Source of the DNA: Gemmataceae bacterium
Lineage (GTDB): Bacteria > Planctomycetota > Planctomycetia > Gemmatales > Gemmataceae
Direction: 5' to 3'
Assembly (NCBI GenBank): GCA_019748295.1
Contig: JAIEPT010000257.1
Coordinates: forward strand, 1-43,401
DNA length: 43,401 bases
Notes under the pieces: generated by a model
Seen by the model: the letters and a program-made list of their open reading frames with translations, nothing else
What the model was told of the DNA's origin: nothing
Databases searched by the model: none
Made by a program: the position numbers and the translations under genes
Part shown: piece after piece, positions 26,007-34,610 of the stretch
Position numbering within the stretch: the first letter of the stretch is position 1
Layout: every line of letters starts with the position of its first letter

Positions 26007-27101
26007 TCATGTTGCCGATTTCGCCTTCTTCAAAATTTCGACGATCCGCCGGCCCGCCATGCCGCCGCCGTAGAGCTTCGGATCGTCCGGGGGAAGCGGG
26101 GCGGCGAGCGCTGCCTCGAGGATGCGGGTGATGGAGGCCGCGTCCGTTGGGGGAGCGAGTCGATTCCAGCCGTTTTCGACCAGTTCCACCCACTCGGTCT
26201 CGTCACGGAGCGTCACGCAGGGCGCCTTCTGAAAAAAGGCTTCCTTTTGCACGCCGCCCGAATCGGTTGCAACCAGGCGAGCATTCTTTTCCAGGGCGAC
26301 CATGCTCAAGTAGCCGACCGGCTCCAGCAAACGCAGTTTTTGGGCGAGCGATTCCATTTCAGGGTTTTTGGCGAGCACCGCACGGGTCCGCGGATGAAGC
26401 GGCAACACGACGGGATATTTTGCCGACAAGTTGGCGAACGCTTCGAGGATCGCTCGGAGCCGACGCGGATCGTCGGTGTTCTCGGCGCGGTGAATGGTGG
26501 CGAGCACGTAGTTCTTGGGCATCAGGTTCGATTCGCGAAGAAGCGGCATGTCGGCTTGCGCCCCCGCGTGAATGGCCGCATCGAACATGACGTCTCCCAC
26601 CAGATGAATCGCCGCCTCCGGCCGGCCTTCGTGCCGAAGATTGACGGCTGCGGCATCAGTGGGGGCGAAGAGCCAGGTGGAAAGGTGGTCAGCGACGATG
26701 CGGTTGATTTCTTCGGGCATCTTGCGATTGAACGATCGCAGCCCCGCTTCGACATGGGCGATCGGGATGTGCAGCTTGGCTGCGGCGAGCGCTCCGGCGA
26801 CGGTGGAATTGGTGTCGCCGTAGATGAGCAGCAGGTTGGGCTTGGTTTCGAGCAGCGTCTTTTCGATCGCTTCGAGCATGCGGCCCGTTTGTTGTCCGTG
26901 CGGCCCGGAGCCGATGCCGAGGTGGTATTTCGGAGCTGGGATTTCGAGTTCGCGGAAGAAGACCTCCGACATGTTGTCGTCGTAATGCTGCCCGGTGTGG
27001 ACGAGGATTTCCTCGAATCCGGGCGTCTGTCGGAAGAGTCGCGAGAGGACAGCCGCCTTGATGAATTGCGGCCTGGCTCCGACGACGGTGACGATCTTCA
27101 T
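26007..27101 (-). CDS. wecB: UDP-N-acetylglucosamine 2-epimerase (non-hydrolysing)
   Basis: 364 residues. It interconverts UDP-GlcNAc and UDP-ManNAc for surface polysaccharide. Signature blocks: GARPQFIKAA at the start, HTGQHYD, IYGDTNSTVAGAL, HVEAGLRSFNR, PEEINR, the catalytic-His LATIHRAENTDD and TDSGGVQKEA. The start at 27101 fits the family N-terminus (MKIVTVVGARPQF) and drops a short upstream extension. No other ManNAc-pathway gene is adjacent. Confidence 0.94.
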   Translation of the reverse strand: MKIVTVVGARPQFIKAAVLSRLFRQTPGFEEILVHTGQHYDDNMSEVFFRELEIPAPKYHLGIGSGPHGQQTGRMLEAIEKTLLETKPNLLLIYGDTNSTVAGALAAAKLHIPIAHVEAGLRSFNRKMPEEINRIVADHLSTWLFAPTDAAAVNLRHEGRPEAAIHLVGDVMFDAAIHAGAQADMPLLRESNLMPKNYVLATIHRAENTDDPRRLRAILEAFANLSAKYPVVLPLHPRTRAVLAKNPEMESLAQKLRLLEPVGYLSMVALEKNARLVATDSGGVQKEAFFQKAPCVTLRDETEWVELVENGWNRLAPPTDAASITRILEAALAAPLPPDDPKLYGGGMAGRRIVEILKKAKSAT

Positions 27102-27166
27102 GGCGAACTCCGTGGGGAATCGCCCACGATACCGAGATCGCCCCCCCATCGCAACGCGATATGAGG

Positions 27167-27263
27167 TTGGTTAGCAGCCGCGACGCGCAGCGGAGCGCGG
27201 GCAGGGCACCCAATGATCGCATGGCACGCAGTCCGAGCTCCGCTGCGCGTCGCGGCTAACCAA
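27167..27263. repeat. Inverted pair of family D repeats
   Basis: Arms at 27167-27201 and 27231-27263 (GGTTAGCAGCCGCGACGCGC and its complement with small differences). They lie between the wecB start and the terminator of the DUF4912 gene. Confidence 0.8.
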
Positions 27264-27299
27264 TGGAAATACCCGCCGAAAGTTCGGCGGGCATTTCCA
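27264..27299 (-). terminator. Hairpin terminator behind the DUF4912 gene
   Basis: TGGAAAT and CCCGCCGAA on one side pair with TTCGGCGGG and ATTTCCA on the other, giving a long stem whose AT-rich base closes it. It lies 24 bases after the DUF4912 stop on the minus strand, the place expected for an intrinsic terminator. Confidence 0.6.
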
Positions 27300-27322
27300 T
27301 GCATCGAGGTCGGATCCGAAGT

Positions 27323-28489
27323 TTACTCGTTCACATCGTGAATGAGCGGTTCGAGGTGCTTGGTGTTGCGTTCCACGGCGAGGACGATGGTGCGTTCCTC
27401 TACGCCGTCCGCTGAGGCGGCGGTGGCGGGGATGATCTGCCGGCTGTCCGGCAAGCTGAACCGCATGGTGAAGGTGCCGTCGGGGCGGAGTTTCACGGGT
27501 TCGCCTTGGAGCGTCACTTTCGCGTTCGGCTCGGTTGAACCGTAGACGATCAGTTCGGCATCCAGCTGGAAGTGGAACGAACGGCCTTTGCCGAACTGGA
27601 AGGCGCCGGAGCCGAAGCTGGTGACGGCCGGCGAGCCCATGGGGCGACGCAGGCGTTCCTCGAAGAGTTGCTTAAGTTCCAGGCTGCTGGCGGTCGGATC
27701 GAATCCGCCGGACATGGCGTAGATGCGGTCGGCCTTGGCCTGGTCGAGGTCGGACCAGTTTTCGTCGATCACGTCGCTGACGCCTGCCTTGGGGGTGCAG
27801 ACGACATTGGAGCGGGCGATGACGTAGAACTGTCCGGAGCGGGACAGGTAGCCGATGTCGATGCGGTACGACTTGGGATTCTGAACTTCGAGATACCAGT
27901 TGTTGCATCCGCCATGGATGTCGATGTCGCGGAGGGCGGATTCCGCCGCGGAACCGGTCGAGTCGGCGCTGGTCACGTCGAGCAGGCGGAGGATCGGCTT
28001 GGCGCCGTGCCAATCTTGGCTCAAGGCGGCTTCGGCCCGCTGCACGGCCTGACGGGTGATTTCCCAGTAAATGTGGAGCCAATAGGGATCGCGAACCATG
28101 ACGACGACGCGATCTTTGCCGTAACCCCGCGGCAACTCCTTGGGCACCTTGGCGGAGAGATCCTTGGTGGGGATTCCGACGTCGTACTTCGAGCGTTCGA
28201 TGTTTTCTTCGGCAGAGAGGGTTCCGTTGCCCCGGTGAGCGGCGGACTTTTGCAAGCGGGCAATGGCGACAGGCTTGTTTTTGGCGACGGGCTTTGCGAC
28301 AGGCTTGGGGAGCGAAACGGAGGCTTTCGAGATCGGAATGGACTTGACGGGTTTGGGAGGAGCGGCGACCGCGACAAGAGCGGCGACGAGTTCCTCCTTG
28401 GTCATGGAACTCCAGCCGGGGATCGCCTTTTTCTTGGCTTTGGCGGCGAGTTCTTTCTTACCGAGAACCTGAAGACGCGATTTCAGCAT
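27323..28489 (-). CDS. DUF4912 domain protein with SAP/Rho-N-like N-terminus
   Basis: About 388 residues from the ATG at 28489. Residues about 1-40 form a basic helical segment (LGKKELAAKAKKKAIPGWSS, then MTKEELVAALVAVAA) like SAP or Rho N-terminal domains that bind nucleic acid. A lysine/proline-rich linker follows. The DUF4912 domain starts near VVMVRDPYWLHIYWEITRQA and contains GCNNWYLEV and YRIDIGYLSRSGQFYVIARS. Role unknown. The start is uncertain: 28489 has GGAG about ten bases upstream; ATGs at 28549 and 28579 and the frame to 28744 lack this. It diverges from the ATP synthase operon. Confidence 0.75.
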   Translation of the reverse strand: MLKSRLQVLGKKELAAKAKKKAIPGWSSMTKEELVAALVAVAAPPKPVKSIPISKASVSLPKPVAKPVAKNKPVAIARLQKSAAHRGNGTLSAEENIERSKYDVGIPTKDLSAKVPKELPRGYGKDRVVVMVRDPYWLHIYWEITRQAVQRAEAALSQDWHGAKPILRLLDVTSADSTGSAAESALRDIDIHGGCNNWYLEVQNPKSYRIDIGYLSRSGQFYVIARSNVVCTPKAGVSDVIDENWSDLDQAKADRIYAMSGGFDPTASSLELKQLFEERLRRPMGSPAVTSFGSGAFQFGKGRSFHFQLDAELIVYGSTEPNAKVTLQGEPVKLRPDGTFTMRFSLPDSRQIIPATAASADGVEERTIVLAVERNTKHLEPLIHDVNE

Positions 28490-28970
28490 GCGACGCCACT
28501 CCGCTTGGGCCTTTCGGGAGGCCGATTCTAACGAAGACGAAGCCGCCATCCGTGGAGGAGGGGGATCCCGAAAGTCCATTCGCGGGAGGAGAGGTTCGCG
28601 TGATCCGAGGAATCTCCGGCCGCTCCGCGCGGTGAGCGTGGAGGCGTTTGCGAAGGCAGGCGAATTCGGACGAGATAGGCCAAGCAGCGTTCGGCGATCG
28701 CTGGGGAAGCTTTCGCCGGGAGGACTTGAGATCCTCGAAGGCATGGTTCTAGGTCACGAAAGCGTCTCGGATGGCATGCGAGCCCGGACTGCGATTTTTT
28801 CCTTGCAATCCTGCGCGACATCCTACCTGTGGCGACGGTGGGCTGTCAACTCGAAAAAATCGTCATGGACCACAGCTTTGCCAAGAAATCAAGAAAAAAG
28901 TTTCCCTGGACGGTTTGACCCGCAAAGTTCGCCACTGCAAGGGACTTCGCGAAATTTTTCACGAACCTTG

Positions 28971-28998
28971 TTGACTTTCTTTCGCGCCTCATGACAAT
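28971..28998 (+). promoter_or_regulatory. Putative sigma-70 promoter of the ATP synthase operon
   Basis: TTGACT (28971-28976) and GACAAT (28993-28998) are separated by 16 bases, about 65 bases upstream of the first gene. The leader 28999-29062 contains a run of seven G just before the start. The gap 28490-28970 between the divergent genes shows AT-rich stretches but no gene I can support. Confidence 0.5.
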
Positions 28999-29062
28999 AC
29001 CGACATCGAACCGTCTTAGGCGTGGCATTCCGCAGCAAACCGCAGCCGTCGGGGGGGCATTC

Positions 29063-29299
29063 ATGCCCGAGCCCAAACCCGATTCCCGCGTCGGAAAATG
29101 GTGGGCCCTTTCCCAGGTCGGCCTGGAAATGGTCCTCCCCATCTTCCTCGGGGTCTGGCTGGACAACCGTTTCGGATGGTCGCCGTGGGCAACCACGGCG
29201 GGAGCCCTCCTTGGATTCGGAGGCGGCATCACCCATCTCGTTCTGCTCTCGCGTGCCATCGACGGAGAGCCGGGCGATTCCGGGGAGCAAAGGCCTTGA
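29063..29299 (+). CDS. atpZ: AtpZ-family small membrane protein (first gene of the atp operon)
   Basis: 78 residues with two membrane helices (WALSQVGLEMVLPIFLGVWL and TTAGALLGFGGGITHLVLL) around WLDNRFGWSPW, the AtpZ/ATPase gene 1 pattern. AtpZ is linked to Mg2+ or Ca2+ supply and rotor assembly in some bacteria. The start at 29063 is the ATG just before the family sequence; the frame to 28991 has unrelated residues. Its TGA overlaps the TTG start of the next gene. Confidence 0.8.
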   Translation: MPEPKPDSRVGKWWALSQVGLEMVLPIFLGVWLDNRFGWSPWATTAGALLGFGGGITHLVLLSRAIDGEPGDSGEQRP

Positions 29300-29706
29300 A
29301 CCGACTGGGCTTGCTGATCGGCGGTTCCTTGTTCCTTTGGGGCGTGTTGATCTATCCCGGATGGCGATTGCAGGGGGACGAGGCCCTGCTTCAAAGTTCG
29401 GTGGCCCTGGCGCTCTGCCTCATTCCGGCAGTCGCCACCTATGTCTGGGCCGTCCTCTCCTTCAAGGGAGCGCCCGAGACTCAGGCCCTGGCGGTGTTCG
29501 GCGGATCGGGCATCCGCATGTTTCTGGTTCTTGGCGTCAGCTACGTGCTGACGAATTGGTTTGGCGACTGGTTCTCGTCCGACTTCTGGTTCTGGGTTTT
29601 GATCTTTTATCTGGCGGTCTTGGGGCTTGAGGTCTGGATGCTCGTCCGGATGAACAAGCCGCAGCAAGACGCAAGCGGCGGCCCCGTTCAGGGCCCCTCG
29701 ACATAA
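29296..29706 (+). CDS. AtpI-like four-helix membrane protein
   Basis: 136 residues read from a TTG at 29296 that overlaps the atpZ stop (TTGA), with GGGGAG upstream. Four hydrophobic helices are visible (LGLLIGGSLFLWGVLI, SSVALALCLIPAVATYVWAV, a third about FLVLGVSYVLTNWF and FWFWVLIFYLAVLGLEVWML). Its place between atpZ and atpB is that of AtpI, which helps assemble the c-ring, but the sequence is diverged. The longer frame from 29098 overlaps atpZ and is rejected. Confidence 0.7.
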   Translation: MNRLGLLIGGSLFLWGVLIYPGWRLQGDEALLQSSVALALCLIPAVATYVWAVLSFKGAPETQALAVFGGSGIRMFLVLGVSYVLTNWFGDWFSSDFWFWVLIFYLAVLGLEVWMLVRMNKPQQDASGGPVQGPST

Positions 29707-29717
29707 GGAGACGCGGC

Positions 29718-30557
29718 ATGCGGCTCTTCGCGGCGGGCGATGCGGCTAGCCACGTGATGGATGCGCCTTACTGGCATATCCTCGACAGCTTTCCTCCTAT
29801 CAATCTGAAGGTCGTTTCGTTTCACGCGCTTGGCCAAGAGTTCACGTTCTTCACCAAGTATCAGCTTCTGATGGTGTTGGCGGCGGTGCTTGTCGCGGCA
29901 ATCTACATACCGCTCGCCAAGCGTGTGCAGACCGGCGAACCGCCTCGCGGAGCTTGGTGGAACGTATTCGAGTCGCTGCTGACTTTCGTGCGCGATAATG
30001 TCGCTCGACCCTATATCTCGCATCATGCCGATCACTACGTCCCCTTCTTGTGGACGATGTTTCTGTTCGTCTTGTTCTGCAACCTGCTCGGCATGTTCCC
30101 CGCAATGGGATCGCCGACGGCGAGCATCACCGTGACCGGCGTGCTGGCGCTGATCGTTTTCCTTTACATTCACATCAGCGGAATGATGGAAAACGGAGTA
30201 GCCCACCACTTCATGGCGTTCGCCCCGCATCTCGAAATGCCGTTCGTTCTCAAACTCATCATCATCCCGCTTTTATGGGTGATCGAGTTCCTGGGCCTCG
30301 GCATCAAGTGTTTCGTGCTGGCTGTGCGTTTGTTCGCCAATATGTTCGCCGGGCACATGGTGCTCGCGACCATCCTGCTTTTCATTCCGGCGGCCCAGCT
30401 TGCCTCAAGCGGGATCTTTTGGACCGTGACGGTCAGCAGCGTGTTGGGGGTCGTCGCTCTCAGCATGCTCGAATTGTTCGTCGCGTTTCTGCAGGCGTTC
30501 ATCTTCACCTTTTTGACGGCGTTGTTCCTCGGTTCGACGCTGCATCCGGAGCATTAG
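29718..30557 (+). CDS. atpB: ATP synthase Fo subunit a
   Basis: 279 residues, polytopic. The essential stator arginine is R204 in LAVRLFANMFAGH, and the C-terminal helix ends in FTFLTALFLGSTLHPEH. Subunit a forms the proton half-channels against the c-ring. AAGGAG lies eight bases upstream. The insertion with histidines near 155-170 (IHISGMMENGVAHHF) is a common feature of planctomycete and related a-subunits. Confidence 0.96.
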   Translation: MRLFAAGDAASHVMDAPYWHILDSFPPINLKVVSFHALGQEFTFFTKYQLLMVLAAVLVAAIYIPLAKRVQTGEPPRGAWWNVFESLLTFVRDNVARPYISHHADHYVPFLWTMFLFVLFCNLLGMFPAMGSPTASITVTGVLALIVFLYIHISGMMENGVAHHFMAFAPHLEMPFVLKLIIIPLLWVIEFLGLGIKCFVLAVRLFANMFAGHMVLATILLFIPAAQLASSGIFWTVTVSSVLGVVALSMLELFVAFLQAFIFTFLTALFLGSTLHPEH

Positions 30558-30618
30558 ACTTCTGTCCGGGAAGTTCGGAATAACAGTGACCCTCTCAATC
30601 GATTTGGAGAAGCGTTCC

Positions 30619-30957
30619 ATGAAGATCGTGAAGACTGCAATCCTGGCCGTGGCGTTCGTCGCCCTGATGGCTGCTCCCGCAATGGCTCAGACGCCCAATG
30701 CACAGATTGAAGCGGCGCGGAAAGCGGACCTCATCGGCTTGGGCGCGGGTCTCGGAACCGGGCTTGTGATCATCGGCGCCGCGATGGGCTTCGGAAAGAT
30801 CGGCGCCGCCGCTCTCGAAGGCATGGCTCGCCAGCCGGAAACCGCCGGCCGCGTCCAGACCGCCATGATCATCATCGGCGCTCTTCTCGAAGGTGCGACC
30901 TTCTTCGCCCTGCTCGTTTGCATGCAGCTCCTGGGCAAGCTGCCGGCCCAGCAATAA
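30619..30957 (+). CDS. atpE: ATP synthase Fo subunit c, with signal peptide
   Basis: 112 residues, longer than the usual 70-90. Residues 1-23 form a signal peptide (AVAFVALMAAPAMAQ), so the mature protein probably starts near 24. The two membrane helices follow with the RQPE loop at 71-74 and the ion-carrying glutamate E91 in GALLEGATFFALL. Helix 1 has no glutamine in the Na+ signature place, so H+ coupling is more likely. GGAGAA lies nine bases upstream of the chosen ATG. Confidence 0.94.
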   Translation: MKIVKTAILAVAFVALMAAPAMAQTPNAQIEAARKADLIGLGAGLGTGLVIIGAAMGFGKIGAAALEGMARQPETAGRVQTAMIIIGALLEGATFFALLVCMQLLGKLPAQQ

Positions 30958-30987
30958 TCCCTCCCGTTCCAAGACTGGAGGTTTCCC

Positions 30988-31608
30988 ATGCGAATCCTTT
31001 GGATCGCGATCGTCACGTTCTTCCTGCTGGTAGGGACGGGTCCGGCCTACGCGGCCGACCCGGCTCACAAGACGGGAGAAACGGCTTCCGCGGATGCCCA
31101 CCACAAAGATGGCCTGCTCGACTTCAAAATCGACACCGGCATCTGGGCCGCGGTCGTTTTCCTGGTGCTTCTGCTTGTCCTTCGCAAGGCGGCCTGGGGC
31201 CCCATGCTCGAAGGGTTGAAGAAGCGCGAGGAATCGATCAAGGGAGCCGTCGAGGAAGCGAAGCGTCTCCGCGAGGAGAGCGCCCGCTCCGAGGCCGCAT
31301 TCAAGAAGCAGCTTGACGACGCTTACGCTCAGATTCCCAAGCTTCTGGACGAAGCCCGTCGCGACGCCCAGGCGATGGCCGAGGAAATGCGGGCCAAGGC
31401 CGCGGCCGAGATCCAGACCGAACGCCAACGTCTGCACCGCGAGCTGGAAACGGCCCGCGACCAGGCGCTGCACGAACTCTGGAGCCAATCGGCGACCCTG
31501 GCGACTCTTATTTCCACCAAGGCCATCGGCCGATCCATGAATGCCGACGATCATCGCCGGCTGGTGGACGAAGCCGTGGAAGAGTTGAAGACGGTTCGTC
31601 GCAACTGA
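30988..31608 (+). CDS. atpF: ATP synthase Fo subunit b, with signal peptide
   Basis: 206 residues. A signal peptide (residues 1-22, ending AYAADP) precedes a histidine-containing spacer, one membrane helix (about 51-68, IWAAVVFLVLLLVLRKAAW) and a long coiled coil rich in Ala/Glu/Arg. It forms the peripheral stalk. Both b and c being made with signal peptides is unusual outside this group. Confidence 0.93.
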   Translation: MRILWIAIVTFFLLVGTGPAYAADPAHKTGETASADAHHKDGLLDFKIDTGIWAAVVFLVLLLVLRKAAWGPMLEGLKKREESIKGAVEEAKRLREESARSEAAFKKQLDDAYAQIPKLLDEARRDAQAMAEEMRAKAAAEIQTERQRLHRELETARDQALHELWSQSATLATLISTKAIGRSMNADDHRRLVDEAVEELKTVRRN

Positions 31609-31660
31609 TCCTGGCTCGCGCGACCTGTTCCGCGAGCCGCACATCACCGGATGCAATGCC

Positions 31661-32293
31661 ATGAAGTCGGCTGACGGCGCCTCGCATTCCGAAACCCTGA
31701 ACGTCGGCGATCAGAAGATCGCCCGCGTCTACGCCGAAGCGTATCTCGCCGCGGCGGAGAAAGACGGTCAGGGGCCCGAGGCGCTTGCCGAACTCGAATC
31801 GCTGGTGGGCGAGGTCTTCGACAAGGACGAGCGATTCGAGACGTTGCTCTCGAGCGCCGCCGTGGGCCGGCATGCCCGCGAAGACGTCATTCGCAACGCA
31901 TTCGAGGGGAAGGCCACCGAGCGGTTCGTGCGATTCCTGCAAGTGCTCAACGCGCATGATCGGCTCGATCTTGCGCGAAGCATCGCGGGGGCCGCACGCC
32001 AGCTCCAAGACGATCGCAATCGCCGCGTGAAGGTCTTCGTGACCAGTGCGGCTCCGCTGCCCGAGGATCAAGCCGAATCGCTCAAGCAAGTGCTTCGCGA
32101 CCGGCTCAGTCTCGATCCGGTGCTGGTTACCTCCGTCGATCCCGCCTTATTGGGCGGCATCAAAGTCCGGATCGGCGACATCCAGTACGACAGCAGCGTC
32201 CGCACTCGCATCGACACCATTCGCCAACGCATTCTCGAGAGAGGCAGTCATGAGATTCAAGTCGGACGAGATCGCTTCAGTTCTGACGTCTGA
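31661..32293 (+). CDS. atpH: ATP synthase F1 subunit delta
   Basis: 210 residues with the delta/OSCP layout: an N-terminal helical domain ([17 protein letters not shown]) and the C-terminal [14 protein letters not shown] motif. It joins the peripheral stalk to F1. The end overlaps the start of atpA by 44 bases, which is longer than typical and leaves about 14 extra residues ([17 protein letters not shown]) beyond the usual family end. Confidence 0.93.
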   Translation: MKSADGASHSETLNVGDQKIARVYAEAYLAAAEKDGQGPEALAELESLVGEVFDKDERFETLLSSAAVGRHAREDVIRNAFEGKATERFVRFLQVLNAHDRLDLARSIAGAARQLQDDRNRRVKVFVTSAAPLPEDQAESLKQVLRDRLSLDPVLVTSVDPALLGGIKVRIGDIQYDSSVRTRIDTIRQRILERGSHEIQVGRDRFSSDV

Positions 32294-33956
32294 AATCAGC
32301 AAAGTCCAGGATCGGATCGCCACTCAGGAAGTCGGCCGCGTTCTCGAGATCGGCGACGGCATCGCCCGCGTCTACGGGCTTTCCGGCGTCATGAACGGCG
32401 AAATGGTCGAGTTCACGGCCACCGGCATCCGCGGCACGGCGTTCAACCTCGAAGAAAACTCCGTCGTCATCACCGTCCTCGGCGATTACCTCAAGATCGC
32501 CGAAGGGGACGAAGTCCGCGCCCTCGGCACCGTGCTCCGCGTCCCCGTCGGCCCCGCCCTCATCGGCCGCGTCGTCGATCCGCTCGGCAACCCGAAGGAC
32601 GGCAAGGGCCCGATCACCTCGCCGCACTCGCGCTTGATCGAGTTCATGGCCCCGGGCGTGGCCGAGCGCCAGCCCGTGAACCAGCCGCTGCAGACCGGCA
32701 TCAAGGCCATCGATGCCATGACGCCCGTCGGCCGCGGCCAACGCGAACTCATCATCGGCGATCGCAAGACCGGCAAGACCGCGATCGCCCTGGATGCGAT
32801 CATCAACCAAAAAGAAGAAAACGTCATCTGCGTCTACGTGGCCGTCGGCCAAAAGGAGTCGCAGGTGAAGGCGGTCGTCGAAAGCCTCACCGCCAACGGC
32901 GCCATGGACTACACCATCGTCGTCGTGGCGACCGCCTCCGACCCCGCTCCGCTCCAGTACCTCGCCCCCTATGCCGGCACGGCGATGGCCGAATACTACA
33001 TGTACGAGCAGGGCCGCGACACGCTGTGCGTGTACGACGACTTGACGAAGCAAGCCGCGGCGTATCGCCAGCTTTCGCTGCTGGTGCGTCGTCCTCCGGG
33101 CCGCGAAGCGTATCCGGGCGACGTGTTCTACTGCCACAGCCGCCTGCTCGAGCGATCCGCCAAGCTCGCCGAGAAGTGGGTGATCGTGCCGAACGACGCC
33201 GACCCCGCGAAGGCGACCGCCGAATGGGGCGTGAACAGCTCGGTCGATCCGAGCCGGGCTCGCGGCGCCGGCGAGACGGGCAAGCTCTACGTCGGCCCGT
33301 TCGACAAGGATCACGCCACCAAGCACGACCTGCCGAAGTTCCCGGGGCACAAGATCGTCAAGGTGCCGAACACCGGCGGATCGCTGACGGCATTGCCGAT
33401 CATCGAAACGCAGGAAGGCGAAGTGTCGGCCTATATCCCGACCAATGTGATTTCGATCACCGACGGTCAGATTTACCTGCAGCCGGACTTGTTCTACGCG
33501 GGCGTTCGTCCGGCCATCGACGTCGGCATCTCGGTGTCGCGCGTCGGCGGCAAAGCCCAGACGGACGCGATGAAGAAGATCGCCGGCAGCTTGCGTCTCG
33601 ACCTCGCCGCCTTCCGCGAACTCGAAGCCTTCGCCCAGCTCGGCACCGACCTCGACAAGGGCACGCAACAGCAACTCGACCGCGGCTACCGCATGGTCGA
33701 GATCTTGAAGCAACCGCAGTTCAAGCCGCTGCACTTCGCCGACCAGGTCATGGTGATCTACGCCGGCGCCCGAGGCTACCTCGACAAAGTGCCGCGCAAC
33801 AAGGTGCTGACCTGGGAAGAGCAGTTCCTCCGCTTCATCCGCGAACAGAAGCCGGAAGTTCGGAACCTGCTGGTCAAGGAACGCAAACTGACGCCGGATG
33901 TTGAAACTGGGTTGAAGAGCGCTCTCGAGGCGTTCGGCCGCCAGTTCAAGCCCTAA
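32250..33956 (+). CDS. atpA: ATP synthase F1 subunit alpha, with a 53-residue insertion
   Basis: 568 residues instead of about 510. The start [12 protein letters not shown] and the non-catalytic nucleotide-binding P-loop GDRKTGKT (residues about 170-177) are standard. Between [10 protein letters not shown] and [12 protein letters not shown] (residues 309-376) there are 68 residues where the E. coli protein has 15. The insert contains [20 protein letters not shown] and [16 protein letters not shown]. The remaining C-terminus is normal. The insert lies on the surface near the top of the subunit, so it probably does not block catalysis. Confidence 0.95.
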   Translation: MRFKSDEIASVLTSEISKVQDRIATQEVGRVLEIGDGIARVYGLSGVMNGEMVEFTATGIRGTAFNLEENSVVITVLGDYLKIAEGDEVRALGTVLRVPVGPALIGRVVDPLGNPKDGKGPITSPHSRLIEFMAPGVAERQPVNQPLQTGIKAIDAMTPVGRGQRELIIGDRKTGKTAIALDAIINQKEENVICVYVAVGQKESQVKAVVESLTANGAMDYTIVVVATASDPAPLQYLAPYAGTAMAEYYMYEQGRDTLCVYDDLTKQAAAYRQLSLLVRRPPGREAYPGDVFYCHSRLLERSAKLAEKWVIVPNDADPAKATAEWGVNSSVDPSRARGAGETGKLYVGPFDKDHATKHDLPKFPGHKIVKVPNTGGSLTALPIIETQEGEVSAYIPTNVISITDGQIYLQPDLFYAGVRPAIDVGISVSRVGGKAQTDAMKKIAGSLRLDLAAFRELEAFAQLGTDLDKGTQQQLDRGYRMVEILKQPQFKPLHFADQVMVIYAGARGYLDKVPRNKVLTWEEQFLRFIREQKPEVRNLLVKERKLTPDVETGLKSALEAFGRQFKP

Positions 33957-33964
33957 GGCGACCC

Positions 33965-33995
33965 GGTTAGCCGCGACGCGCAGCGGAGCGCGGAC
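33965..33995. repeat. Single family D repeat arm
   Basis: The 31-base arm GGTTAGCCGCGACGCGCAGC... matches the arm at 1745-1775. It lies eight bases after the atpA stop and just before the DUF4160-DUF2442 pair, without an inverted partner nearby. Confidence 0.85.
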
Positions 33996-34041
33996 TCCAC
34001 GCCTCGCGGCGATTCAGGAGTAACGGCGGAGGAATATCGCG

Positions 34042-34281
34042 ATGCCCACGATTTATCGCCAAGGGCCTTACCGATTTTTCTTCTACTCGAACGAGAACGA
34101 CGAGCCGCCACACGTGCATGTAAAGAACGGCAGCGGCGGAGAAGCGAAGTTCTGGCTAGAACCGATTCTTTTGCAATCGGCGAAGGGGTTCGGCAAAGGC
34201 GAGCTGACGTCGGTCCAAGCTATAATCGAGGAACGTAAAGAGTCCTTTCTCGAGGCCTGGAATGAGTACTTCAGCTTCTAA
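34042..34281 (+). CDS. DUF4160 family protein
   Basis: 79 residues with the family pattern: MPTIYRQGPYRFFFYSNE, then EPPHVHVK and the C-terminal ESFLEAWNEYF. GGAGG lies about nine bases upstream. DUF4160 and DUF2442 genes are commonly adjacent, and the pair has been suggested to be a toxin-antitoxin-like module; biochemical activity is not established as far as I know. It sits inside the ATP synthase operon, immediately after a family D repeat, and overlaps the next gene. Confidence 0.85.
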   Translation: MPTIYRQGPYRFFFYSNENDEPPHVHVKNGSGGEAKFWLEPILLQSAKGFGKGELTSVQAIIEERKESFLEAWNEYFSF

Positions 34282-34564
34282 ATCGACGCCGCTGGCGGTG
34301 CATGTGACGGTGCAAGGCCGCGAGTCGTTAAGCGTGGACCTAGATGATGGCCGCACCATCATTGCGCCCATGGCCTGGTTTCCGCGATTGATGAATGGAA
34401 CAGACGCCGAGCGGCAGAATTTCGAAGTCTCCGGTAGTGGGATTCATTGGCCGGACTTGGACGAAGATATCTCCGTAGAAGGATTACTGTCGGGACAGAA
34501 ATCGGGTGAAAGCCTGAGATCGCTGGCGAAGTGGCTTGAAACGCGGTCGAAGAAGACGCATTAG
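34262..34564 (+). CDS. DUF2442 family protein
   Basis: 100 residues of the DUF2442 family (SLSVDLDDGRTIIAPMAWFPRL, followed by an IHWPDLDEDISVEGLL motif). It overlaps the DUF4160 gene by 20 bases. A TATAAT box at about 34220, inside the DUF4160 gene, lies about 35 bases upstream and could give this gene its own promoter, as expected if it were the antitoxin of the pair; the -35 region is weak. It ends 46 bases before atpG. Confidence 0.85.
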   Translation: MSTSASKSTPLAVHVTVQGRESLSVDLDDGRTIIAPMAWFPRLMNGTDAERQNFEVSGSGIHWPDLDEDISVEGLLSGQKSGESLRSLAKWLETRSKKTH

Positions 34565-34610
34565 GATTAGCCCGGGCCCTCAGTGCGAAACATCCAACAG
34601 GTGAGCGGAA

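Noticed and set aside
25338..27164. A 608-codon plus-strand open frame
   Set aside because: Antisense to both the protease and wecB genes, whose protein families are clear.
30619..30957. Na+-driven ATP synthase
   Set aside because: The c subunit helix 1 lacks the glutamine of the usual Na+ signature and the residues after E91 are GAT instead of the typical Na+ pattern. This is sequence-based only.
32277..33734. A 485-codon minus-strand open frame over atpA
   Set aside because: Exact antisense of a well recognised atpA; no ribosome-binding site or family. The same holds for 37073-38533 over atpD.
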